64,000 nucleotides of DNA, taken from the NCBI GenBank assembly GCA_030431675.1, contig JAUIIV010000002.1, positions 124,001 to 188,000 on the forward strand, written 5' to 3'. Made by a program: the position numbers and the translations under genes. The first letter of the stretch is position 1. Each line of letters begins with the position of its first letter. The notes under the pieces were generated by a model. That model was not told where the DNA came from and ran no database searches. It saw nothing but the letters and a program-made list of their open reading frames with translations. Shown here piece by piece: positions 48,467-56,501 of the stretch. The DNA comes from Gammaproteobacteria bacterium. Lineage in GTDB: Bacteria; Pseudomonadota; Gammaproteobacteria; UBA6186; Azoamicaceae.

Positions 48467-49408
48467 TTGGAACCACGACAGGCACGCTATATAAAAGCAA
48501 ATATTCTGGGTATATTCGCCCTTATCTTTTGGTTAATCGAGCCCTTCATTATCGATAAGATCAAGCACGTGCCGCTATTCCTACTGCTTACAATTACCTT
48601 TTTAACCTCAGCAATTATATCCATGGTGCATATTACACGTAGCAAGCAATGGGGTAATATCTTCCGTCAGCCATTATTATTATTCTTTGCTGGCGTAATT
48701 GGAGTCTGGGGAAGTGATTTTTGCTATATATATGCAGCCCGATTAGCGCCAATAGCTTATGTAGAATTTATTGATTATCTATGGCCGCCTTTATTTGTAT
48801 TGTTTGCTTGCCTCACATCACAGCACAAATTTTCGAAGAAAGAGATGTTTGGCCATGTTGCTAGCACTATAGGCTTACTAATGCTATTGGATGTTAACTT
48901 GGGAATTATTACATCCTTTAGTAGCAACTACCCAGGCTATTTGCTTGCCCTACTAGGAGCAATGCTCTGGGCCGGATTTTTAACCTATTCCAAATCTAAG
49001 CCAGAAGCGCCTGAGGGTATAGTTGGTTTATTTGGTGGTATTGGAGGATTGATCTCTGTCGCTATGCATCTGCAATATGAAACTTTCATAATGCCAAGTG
49101 TTAGCGACTTCTCGCTTGCTGTGCTATTAGGCCTAACCGGTTTTGGTCTTGCATATCAATTTTGGGATTACGGAGTCAAGCATGGCAACATAGCATTGCT
49201 ATCGCAGGCAAACTACCTATCTAGACTGTTAGGTATTTGTGCTTTGTTCTTTTTTACCAAAGTACCGGTAACTTCTAACCTATGGATTGGCGGTGGTTTA
49301 ATTGTTGCAAGCTTTGCCACATCCTACTGGCATGTAATACGGCGTATCTTTAGAAAAGTACCTGCTACGCTTAGTAACAGCATACCTATATCAATGATTA
49401 AACAATAG
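48467..49408 (+). CDS. DMT-superfamily (EamA) transporter
   Basis: 313 residues, about ten transmembrane helices in two EamA repeats. ILGIFALIFWLIEPFIIDKI opens it, with ARLAPIAYVEFIDYLWPPLF and GLAYQFWDYGVKHGNIALLS as the conserved family loops. Probably amino-acid or metabolite export. TTG start with GGGGAGG 10 bases upstream, which is a strong ribosome binding site. Substrate unknown. Confidence 0.86.
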   Translation: MEPRQARYIKANILGIFALIFWLIEPFIIDKIKHVPLFLLLTITFLTSAIISMVHITRSKQWGNIFRQPLLLFFAGVIGVWGSDFCYIYAARLAPIAYVEFIDYLWPPLFVLFACLTSQHKFSKKEMFGHVASTIGLLMLLDVNLGIITSFSSNYPGYLLALLGAMLWAGFLTYSKSKPEAPEGIVGLFGGIGGLISVAMHLQYETFIMPSVSDFSLAVLLGLTGFGLAYQFWDYGVKHGNIALLSQANYLSRLLGICALFFFTKVPVTSNLWIGGGLIVASFATSYWHVIRRIFRKVPATLSNSIPISMIKQ

Positions 49409-49417
49409 TATTTTTTT

Positions 49418-49436
49418 CTAAGTAATAATTACTTAG
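49418..49436. repeat. Perfect 19-base palindrome between converging genes
   Basis: CTAAGTAAT, one base, ATTACTTAG. It covers the SDR stop codon and lies after the transporter. A hairpin with stem of about 8 bp is possible in both transcripts, but no T-run follows on either strand (seven T precede it on +), so it is not a standard terminator. Confidence 0.45.
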
Positions 49437-50196
49437 GAGGCATACGCATCCCACCATCGATACGTAGTACAGATCCATTTAACATCGGGTTGTCTATTAT
49501 ATGTAATACAAAACTAGCTAATTCATTTGGTTCCCCAAACCTATGCGGAAATACCGCACTAGACAACATTCCATCTCTGACTTTATCTGAAGCTGCCTTG
49601 ATCATCGGTGTCTCAAATGTACCAGGCGCAAGTGCCACAACTCTAATGCCATATGGAGCCATTTCCCTTGCTAGAGGTAATGTCATTCCAGCTACACCAC
49701 CTTTCGAAGCGCTGTAAGCTACTTGCCCTATTTGCCCTTCATATGCACAGATAGATGAGGTATTTATAATTACACCCCGCTCTTTTGTATCTAGAGTTGG
49801 CTCTAAAGTCATCATCTCTGCCATCACTAAGCGCATAACATTAAACGTACCAACTAAGTTAATATTAACTACCTTAGTAAATTCTTCTAATGCCATTGGG
49901 CCATTGCGACCGACTATTTTTCCACCACCTAATATGCCTGCGAAGTTTGCACATATACGAGGGATACCTAATTTATTCTTTACTTCATCAATCGCAGACT
50001 TAACACTTTGCTCACTAGTAACATCACATTTTACTGCAAGAGCATTAATATCTTTAGCAACCTTTTGCATTCCATCTAAATTAATATCAAAAATTGCCAC
50101 TTTCACACCTTGTGCAGATAATGCTCGCGCAACAGCCTCGCCCAAGCCTGAGCCACCACCTGTCACAATTGCCACTGTATTTTTATCGATATGCAT
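49429..50196 (-). CDS. Short-chain dehydrogenase, 3-hydroxyacyl-CoA dehydrogenase type (HSD10-like)
   Basis: 255 residues. Full SDR active site: cofactor TGGGSGLGEAVARAL, Asp in IFDINLDG (NAD preference), CANFAGILGGG, Ser in INTSSICAYEGQIGQ, and YSASKGG. The layout and EMAPYGIRVVALAPGTFETPM match type-II 3-hydroxyacyl-CoA dehydrogenases (HSD17B10-like) in fatty-acid or branched-chain oxidation. Start at ATG 50196 with GGAG 9 bases upstream; a GTG at 50211 is less likely. Confidence 0.86.
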   Translation of the reverse strand: MHIDKNTVAIVTGGGSGLGEAVARALSAQGVKVAIFDINLDGMQKVAKDINALAVKCDVTSEQSVKSAIDEVKNKLGIPRICANFAGILGGGKIVGRNGPMALEEFTKVVNINLVGTFNVMRLVMAEMMTLEPTLDTKERGVIINTSSICAYEGQIGQVAYSASKGGVAGMTLPLAREMAPYGIRVVALAPGTFETPMIKAASDKVRDGMLSSAVFPHRFGEPNELASFVLHIIDNPMLNGSVLRIDGGMRMPPK

Positions 50197-50303
50197 TAAA
50201 AGCATCTCCACTATTCGCGAGACATACTTTTAAGTATAGGTAATTAATAGTCTCTGATCTCTGCAAAGACTCTATGAATATAGCTGATCAAATATCTAAG
50301 TTA

Positions 50304-50846
50304 TTAACAAGATCCTGTGCTAACACTTGCACAGTCACAACCGCCAGGTAGTATGCTGGGATCTATGTCTAGGGGATCTGTAGGGTAATCCCAAGAACCA
50401 CATGTAAAAGTGTATACGCCTGAGTTACTATCAAACGCATACCGCATACAAACACGGTTATCTGTTCCTAAAGTTGTATTATTAGTAGCAGCCACATAAC
50501 CTGAGACCCCTTCTAGTCCTTGTATATGCGCACACATGGTATTGATGCCATCATATTTGGATATAACATTAACCGGATATAGACTGAGGTTCTGCTCATC
50601 ATCACCAGTAAAATCTACGCCGTTGATTACAACCAAACTATCACCTTTATCTACCTTTTCGACGTAAGAATCCATAAAGGCACTGAGAATTACTACCGCG
50701 TTATTAATTGTGGCTTTATACCTATATTCCTTGTACACAGGAACTGCAACTGCCGCTAGTATTGCCACAATGGCGATAACTACCATTAGCTCTATCAAGC
50801 TAAAAGCTCTAGATTTGACATTAGACAAATAGTGTATGTCACCCAT
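50304..50846 (-). CDS. Type IV pilin-like protein (3)
   Basis: About 180 residues. Prepilin motif SRAFSLIELMVVIAIVAILA, Ala at -1, Phe +1, Glu +5, long hydrophobic helix, then a globular part and Cys-rich end (CASVSTGSC). Unlike the pair at 32.8-34.9 kb it lacks the long C-terminal extension and resembles an ordinary pilin. Two starts are possible: ATG 50846 with a GGGGCGAG before it (chosen) and ATG 50858. It stands alone, away from the other pilins and without pilus-assembly genes. Confidence 0.85.
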   Translation of the reverse strand: MGDIHYLSNVKSRAFSLIELMVVIAIVAILAAVAVPVYKEYRYKATINNAVVILSAFMDSYVEKVDKGDSLVVINGVDFTGDDEQNLSLYPVNVISKYDGINTMCAHIQGLEGVSGYVAATNNTTLGTDNRVCMRYAFDSNSGVYTFTCGSWDYPTDPLDIDPSILPGGCDCASVSTGSC

Positions 50847-50934
50847 ATCTCGCCCCATAAACTCATGAAGTAACTAAATTATAGTATATTAATATAGTTA
50901 AATTATTAATTGAGCATATACAATTGAGATAAGT

Positions 50935-51354
50935 CTAATTTCCGCGAGCCAACACTTGTACATTTTGTTGCTGGGGATTTAACTTTTTAATTAATAAATC
51001 TGCAATAATCTTGGGATCACACTCTCCACAAGTAAATGCATCAAAGAATAATGCCTGATGCTCTGGATAAGTGTGTATAGAAACATGGGACTCTGCAATC
51101 AAAATTAAGATTGTAACGCCATGAGGAGTAAATTTTTCTGAAACTGTGCCTATATAGGTAGCACCACTCTCAATTATGCCTTGCTTCAAAGTGCTTTCTA
51201 AGAAATCCATGTCATTCAATAACACTGGGTCTACGCCATACAGTTCACCTAAAACATGCTTACCTTGAAACGGATGCTCTTCGGCAACTAAAGCCATCGG
51301 CACACAAAACAACATCAATAAAATCAGAAAATAACTACGTACATCTATTTTCAT
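50935..51354 (-). CDS. speD: S-adenosylmethionine-decarboxylase-family protein (SpeD) with signal peptide
   Basis: 139 residues. Residues 1-24 form a signal peptide (hydrophobic core LILLMLFCVPMALVA, cleavage likely after LVA). The rest is a complete small SpeD: GKHVLGELYGVDPVLLNDMD, then IAESHVSIHTYPE whose Ser forms the pyruvoyl group, and FDAFTCGEC with the catalytic Cys. The active-site Ser, His and Cys are present. Standard SpeD is cytosolic and makes decarboxylated SAM for spermidine; some SpeD homologues decarboxylate arginine or ornithine instead. No speE lies nearby. Export is inferred from the N-terminus. Confidence 0.88.
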   Translation of the reverse strand: MKIDVRSYFLILLMLFCVPMALVAEEHPFQGKHVLGELYGVDPVLLNDMDFLESTLKQGIIESGATYIGTVSEKFTPHGVTILILIAESHVSIHTYPEHQALFFDAFTCGECDPKIIADLLIKKLNPQQQNVQVLARGN

Positions 51355-51367
51355 ATGTAACTTAATA

Positions 51368-51386
51368 CCCCCTCGTGCGAAGGGGG
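51368..51386. repeat. C/G-rich inverted repeat at the speD transcription start
   Basis: CCCCCT (51368-51373), seven bases, AGGGGG (51381-51386). It overlaps the expected transcription start of the promoter at 51388-51416 and stands out in AT-rich surroundings. The GAGGGGG on the minus strand may also act as ribosome binding site, 13 bases before the ATG. Confidence 0.45.
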
Positions 51387-51387
51387 C

Positions 51388-51416
51388 ATAATATACTAAA
51401 AAAAATATTATGTAAA
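51388..51416 (-). promoter_or_regulatory. Sigma-70-type promoter for exported SpeD
   Basis: On the minus strand TTTACA (complement of 51411-51416), 17 bases, TATTAT (complement of 51388-51393). Each box has five of six consensus bases and the spacing is ideal. Located 34 bases upstream of the ATG. Confidence 0.6.
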
Positions 51417-51438
51417 GATATTTGCAGGCTTCTTAACG

Positions 51439-52167
51439 TCAAATACTGCGCTGGCGCAAAATCTCATACAAACAAACGCCTGCAGCGACCGATACATTTA
51501 GACTTTCTACCATACCATGCATTGGTAATTTTGCTAAAAAATCGCAGTGCTTTTTTGTTAGAGCACGAAGACCACTTTCTTCTGCTCCCATAACTAAAGC
51601 TATTGCACCAGACACATCTAAATCATATAGATTATCAGTAGCATCTCCACATGTACCAACAATCCATACTCCAAGCTCTTGTAAATCACGCATCACGCGA
51701 GCTAGATTAGTTACCTGCACTACCGGCACTGTCTCTGCGGCGCCACTAGCAACTTTGCGTACCGTAGCAGTTAACTTTGCACTGTTATCTTGTGGCACAA
51801 TCACAGCAGTTGCACCGACTGCATCAGCAGTACGCAAACAAGCACCTAGATTATGTGGATCTTGTACTTGATCTAATATTAACAACAAAGGTCTATCTGT
51901 TGCAGTTACTAAAGACTTTAGATCAGATTCCAACAACATTTTACTAGGTTTTATACGTGCGACTATACCCTGATGTTGTGTACCATATTTATCTAAGTCA
52001 CGCATTTTTAGTGTTTTAATTAAAACACCTTGCTTTGCTGCTAGAGCATAAACTTGCTGCACGCGCTTATTATCGCTTGCAACATATAACTCCAAAACTT
52101 GATGGGGGTTGGTATTTATAATTTGTTTTACAGCATTTATACCATAAATAATATTATCTTCTGCCAC
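51439..52167 (-). CDS. rlmB: 23S rRNA 2'-O-ribose methyltransferase RlmB
   Basis: SPOUT methyltransferase for one guanosine of 23S rRNA. 242 residues from the GTG at 52167, against 243 in E. coli, giving the expected start VAEDNIIYGINAVKQII; the longer frame to 52245 sits over rnr. Knotted-domain motifs: LDQVQDPHNLGACLRTADAV, VMGAEESGLRALTKKHCD, MVESLNVSVAAGVCLYEIL. Overlaps rnr by 14 bases. Confidence 0.93.
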   Translation of the reverse strand: MAEDNIIYGINAVKQIINTNPHQVLELYVASDNKRVQQVYALAAKQGVLIKTLKMRDLDKYGTQHQGIVARIKPSKMLLESDLKSLVTATDRPLLLILDQVQDPHNLGACLRTADAVGATAVIVPQDNSAKLTATVRKVASGAAETVPVVQVTNLARVMRDLQELGVWIVGTCGDATDNLYDLDVSGAIALVMGAEESGLRALTKKHCDFLAKLPMHGMVESLNVSVAAGVCLYEILRQRSI

Positions 52168-54466
52168 GTCTTTTACTACTACTCTTCTTCTTAACTTTCT
52201 GTTTACCTCTAGATTTACTAGATTTAGATTTTTTCGCTTTCCCACGATGCTTAGTTACTATTTTAAAGTCTATCTTCTGTTCATCAGTATTGACTTTAAC
52301 AACTAACACTTCGACCTCTTGACCAATAGAATATACTACGCCAGTGCGCTCACCAGTCAAGCGATGATGTACAGAATCATACACATAATAATCTTGGTCC
52401 ATAGAAGCTATATGCACCAAACCATCTACATACAAATCCTGTAATTCTACAAACAATCCAAAACTAGTAACCCCAGATATAACACCTTTAAACACAGTGC
52501 CAACATGCTGCTTAACATATTGACACTTGAGAGACATAATTACATCACGCGTGGCATCATCTGCACGACGCTCAGTTATACAACAATGACCAGCTATCTC
52601 TGAGAGCTCTTGCTCCATTTTTTCTACACGTTTTTGACCAGCTTTATCCTTCCGCCAATCTTTATCCCATTTATCGCTTAAAATTTTCTTAATTTGTCGA
52701 TGCACAATTAAATCTGGATAGCGTCTAATTGGAGAAGTAAAATGGGTATAAGCAGGATAAGCTAAACCAAAGTGCCCTAAATTGTCAGGTGCATACACCG
52801 CTTGTGATAAAGAGCGTAACATCACCGTCTGAATCATTTTTTGATCTGGTCGATTCTTTATCTTTTGTAATAAGGTTCCATAATCTAAAGGTTTAGGTTT
52901 AGTTTTTTTGTTTCCCGTGCCTAAGGATAAGCCAAGTTCCCTTAAGAAAGTTCGCAAATCAGACAACTTATCTTCAGGAGGACCTTCATGATTTCTGTAT
53001 AAACCGGGGATTTTATGTTTATCTAAAAAGCGCGCTGTAGCAACATTAGCAGACAACATACATTCCTCTATGATTCTATGCGCAATATTACGCTCTACAG
53101 GTGTAATTTTAGTAATAAGACCTTTTTTACCAAAAGAAATGCTTGTTTCTACTGTTTCAAAGTCTATTGCGCCTCGTTCTGTACGCGCAGAATGTAATAC
53201 TTCATATAACTCTGCTAGATTCTCTATATCTTCTAATAAATCAGAATACTCGGCACGCAAATATTTATCACCTTCAAGAATTTTGGCGACCTTAGTGTAA
53301 GTCAAACGGGCATGAGAATGCATAACTCCAGGATAAAATTCATACCGAGTCAGCTTGCCACTGCGACTAATATTCATCTCACACACCATGCATAATCTAT
53401 CTACATGTGGGCGCAAAGAGCATAAACCATTCGATAAAACTTCAGGCAACATAGGTACTACACGTGTAGGAAAATATACAGAGTTTCCACGCATAGAGGC
53501 TTCTTTATCCAAAGCATCTGCAGGCTTAACATAGTGACTAACATCAGCAATAGCTACAAACAAGCGCCAGCCACCACCACTACGTGGCTCTGCAAATACT
53601 GCATCATCAAAGTCACGTGCGTCCTCACCATCAATAGTTACTAAAGGCAGTTCACGTAAATCTACTCTACCACGAGCAGCATTTTTAGGGATCTGCTCTT
53701 TAAATTTTGTAGCTTTTTCTCTTACATTATCCGGCCATGTATATGGTATAGAATATTTGCGTAATGCTGATTCTATTTCTACATTTTTATTTCTTTCATC
53801 ACCTAATATCTCAACTATCTTACCTACTGGGTCAGTACGATTAGATTCTTGAGTTAGGATCTCTACAACTACTATTTGACCATTATTAGCATCGAGATTA
53901 TCCTTCAGAGAAATTGCTATATCATTTAAAAAATCTTTACTGAATGAAACAACATAACTCAAGCCATCTTCTAATACATAGCGTCCTGTAATAGTTAAAT
54001 CAGGCTGCTCTATTATTTCTACCACTTTACCTTCTAAAGGCTCAGTCTGTGGTGGCAAATCTGGCACCGACACAATAACTGTATTACCACGCATAACATT
54101 TTTATCAGTAAAATATGGCAAAGCAATACGAGCACTGCGATCCTCTGGAATTACCCAAAGGGTATTCTTTTTATCTATAGTTACAATACCTTTGATTAAC
54201 CTACGTTTACCAACCAGCCAATAGCGACGTCTTGCTACTTGTTCCAATTGTCCATCTCGCAACATTGCCTTTAAGCGACGTCTTATGCCTTCAATCGATT
54301 CTGGATCACGTAACCGAAATAGTTTGCAGATTTCCTGCAAACTCACCGGTGCTTTATGAGCTTTTATGGTAGCCGTTATATACTCACGACTAGGGACAGG
54401 TTTGACATACTTTGCGGCCTCCCTGGCCGCATGAGGGTCGCGCTTGCGCGTTTTTTGTTTCGTCAT
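52154..54466 (-). CDS. rnr: Ribonuclease R
   Basis: 3'-5' exoribonuclease that degrades structured RNA. 770 residues. N-terminal helix-turn-helix and cold-shock domains, then the RNB centre with catalytic acidic residues in TIDGEDARDFDDAVFAE, HYVKPADALDKEASMRGNSV and AVYAPDNLGHFGLAYPAYTH, an S1 domain (GTVFKGVISGVTSFGLFVEL), and a Lys-rich tail. The hflXKC genes are upstream, rlmB downstream, as in E. coli. Confidence 0.96.
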   Translation of the reverse strand: MTKQKTRKRDPHAAREAAKYVKPVPSREYITATIKAHKAPVSLQEICKLFRLRDPESIEGIRRRLKAMLRDGQLEQVARRRYWLVGKRRLIKGIVTIDKKNTLWVIPEDRSARIALPYFTDKNVMRGNTVIVSVPDLPPQTEPLEGKVVEIIEQPDLTITGRYVLEDGLSYVVSFSKDFLNDIAISLKDNLDANNGQIVVVEILTQESNRTDPVGKIVEILGDERNKNVEIESALRKYSIPYTWPDNVREKATKFKEQIPKNAARGRVDLRELPLVTIDGEDARDFDDAVFAEPRSGGGWRLFVAIADVSHYVKPADALDKEASMRGNSVYFPTRVVPMLPEVLSNGLCSLRPHVDRLCMVCEMNISRSGKLTRYEFYPGVMHSHARLTYTKVAKILEGDKYLRAEYSDLLEDIENLAELYEVLHSARTERGAIDFETVETSISFGKKGLITKITPVERNIAHRIIEECMLSANVATARFLDKHKIPGLYRNHEGPPEDKLSDLRTFLRELGLSLGTGNKKTKPKPLDYGTLLQKIKNRPDQKMIQTVMLRSLSQAVYAPDNLGHFGLAYPAYTHFTSPIRRYPDLIVHRQIKKILSDKWDKDWRKDKAGQKRVEKMEQELSEIAGHCCITERRADDATRDVIMSLKCQYVKQHVGTVFKGVISGVTSFGLFVELQDLYVDGLVHIASMDQDYYVYDSVHHRLTGERTGVVYSIGQEVEVLVVKVNTDEQKIDFKIVTKHRGKAKKSKSSKSRGKQKVKKKSSSKRRGRR

Positions 54467-54481
54467 TTATTTAATACAAAC

Positions 54482-55363
54482 CTACTTTCCTGCGCTATCA
54501 AAGTACTTAAAGAATTCTCCTTCCGGTTTTAATACCAAAATGTCATTACGATCTTTAAAGCTCTGTTTATAAGCTTCTATACTTCGATAAAATTCAAAAA
54601 ACTGTGGTGCTTTGTTAGCAGACTTTGCATAAATATCCAAAGCTGTAGCATCACCTTCACCACGCAACTTCTTAGCTTCTTGTTCAGCAGTAGCTAAGAT
54701 AACCGCTTTACGTCTATCGGCATCTGCACGAATCGTTATAGATTCCTTCTCACCATCCGCGCGGAAAGTATTAGCTATTCTTTGCCGCTCAGCACGCATA
54801 CGAGTATACACTGAATCACTTACCTCTTTAGGTAGATCTATACGCTTAATCCTTACATCGATAACCTCTATCCCAAGGTCATCAGCGTTATTATTGGTTG
54901 TAACTCGCAAACGCTCCATCAACTGACTACGGGCACTTGAGACTACTTCCTTAATTGTTAATTGACCGATTTCGATTTTTAGCACTGCATTTGCTTTATA
55001 CTCCAACAAAGCTTCTGCTTTAGACCGCACAGCCTGCGTTCTTTTATAATATTGTGCAATATCTTCAATACGCCATAAAACATAATAATCTACCCACACG
55101 TCTTTCTTTTCGATGGTAGTTATACGTGATGCAGTTATATCCTTAATATTGGACCGCATATCAAAGCGTACAACATCATCAATAAATGGCGCTTTTACAT
55201 GTAGCCCTGGCTTACAGACAATACTTTTGTCATCACCGTCTGTACTAATCTTACGAAAGCGTAAGATCATGGCTAAGTCGGTTTCATACACGGTAAACAA
55301 AGATAGTGATGCTATCGCTAAAACTACAACTAGAATCAGGGCGATATTGTTAAACTTCTTCAT
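54482..55363 (-). CDS. hflC: HflC, SPFH-domain regulator of FtsH
   Basis: 293 residues; forms the HflKC cage around the FtsH protease at the inner membrane. One N-terminal transmembrane segment (NIALILVVVLAIASLSLFTV), then an SPFH domain with VWVDYYVLWRIED and RTQAVRSKAEALL, and a coiled part GEKESITIRADADRRKAVIL. Start in an ATGA overlap with hflK. Confidence 0.95.
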   Translation of the reverse strand: MKKFNNIALILVVVLAIASLSLFTVYETDLAMILRFRKISTDGDDKSIVCKPGLHVKAPFIDDVVRFDMRSNIKDITASRITTIEKKDVWVDYYVLWRIEDIAQYYKRTQAVRSKAEALLEYKANAVLKIEIGQLTIKEVVSSARSQLMERLRVTTNNNADDLGIEVIDVRIKRIDLPKEVSDSVYTRMRAERQRIANTFRADGEKESITIRADADRRKAVILATAEQEAKKLRGEGDATALDIYAKSANKAPQFFEFYRSIEAYKQSFKDRNDILVLKPEGEFFKYFDSAGK

Positions 55364-56496
55364 TTCTTACCCCCCTCAGCTTTTTTAAGCGGGATTATAG
55401 GATTAGATACTTGCTGTTTTTCCATTAGTTTATCTAATGGCAAGTACATCATGCTATTTGCGGCATTAGAGCTAATGAGAATTTTAGAAGTATTAGTTAA
55501 TACCTCTTGCATTGCATCAATATACATTCTAGTCCTCGTTACCTGCGGCGCCTTCTGATACCCTGGAACAATTAGGTCAAATCGCTCAGCTTCACCTGTC
55601 GCCGCTAATACTACTTGTTCTTTGTAAGCTTCTGCTTCAGCCAAAATCCTACGCGCCATACCTTCTGCTTCAGGTATCAGAGTATTAGCATATGCTTCAG
55701 CTTGGAGTTTCAAGCGCTCTCTATCCTCACGCGACTTAGTCACATCATCAAAGGCATCCTTTACGTCCTCTGGCGGCTTAGAATCTTTAAAGTTCACTGC
55801 CTCAATATGGAAACCTGCCTCATACAAAGAAAGAGTTTCGATTAACTGCTCCTTAATTGATTCTGCTATAAATTGCTTTCTGTTGGTCAACACATCATCT
55901 GTCAATGAGTCACCTATGACTTGACGCAGAGCACTATCGGCAGCTTGTCCTAGTACATTATTTGGCTGTGCAACATTAAACAAATATGCTTCTGCATCCA
56001 TGACACGGTACTGCACTTCAATCTCTACAAAAACAATATTTTCATCTTTAGTTAACATCCAACCAGAATGACGTGAAGATTGGATATTCTCAGTATTCAC
56101 CTTATGTACTCTATCAATAATTGGTGGTAACCAATTAAGACCTGACATCGCTGTACGATTATAAGCACCCAACCTTGTAATCACCCCCTGTTGATAAGGA
56201 GCTATGGTATAAAAGCCTAAAGCTGCATACGCCAAGACTACAACCACCAGTGCTAAGCCTATTAAGCTACCTATATTTTTGTCACTAAAATTGGGGCCAT
56301 CAGAATCTCCGCCGCCAGATTGTTTAAACAATTTTTTTAGCCAACGCATAAAGTTATTCCAGACCTCATCTAAATCAGGCGGACCATCATCATTGCCGCC
56401 GCCTCCACCACGTTTACCACGGATCTCCCAAATGGTCTTTTCTTTTTCATCTTTACCCGGCTCATTCCAAGCCATTGGCATAATAGTATCAGACAT
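55360..56496 (-). CDS. hflK: HflK, SPFH-domain regulator of FtsH
   Basis: 378 residues. Acidic and Gly-rich N-terminus with GPPDLDEVW as in HflK, one transmembrane segment (SLIGLALVVVVLAYAALGFY), SPFH domain VFVEIEVQYRVMDAEAYLFN and a helical EAEGMARRILAEAEAYKEQV. ATG 56496 is chosen: AAGG is 8 bases upstream; a GTG at 56505 would overlap that site. Follows hflX closely. Confidence 0.95.
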   Translation of the reverse strand: MSDTIMPMAWNEPGKDEKEKTIWEIRGKRGGGGGNDDGPPDLDEVWNNFMRWLKKLFKQSGGGDSDGPNFSDKNIGSLIGLALVVVVLAYAALGFYTIAPYQQGVITRLGAYNRTAMSGLNWLPPIIDRVHKVNTENIQSSRHSGWMLTKDENIVFVEIEVQYRVMDAEAYLFNVAQPNNVLGQAADSALRQVIGDSLTDDVLTNRKQFIAESIKEQLIETLSLYEAGFHIEAVNFKDSKPPEDVKDAFDDVTKSREDRERLKLQAEAYANTLIPEAEGMARRILAEAEAYKEQVVLAATGEAERFDLIVPGYQKAPQVTRTRMYIDAMQEVLTNTSKILISSNAANSMMYLPLDKLMEKQQVSNPIIPLKKAEGGKK

Positions 56497-56501
56497 ATAA
56501 C

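Noticed and set aside
50224-50237. 14-base palindrome ATACTT/AAGTAT upstream of the SDR gene
   Set aside because: Short and AT-rich, expected by chance in this composition; no good -35 box goes with the overlapping TATACT.
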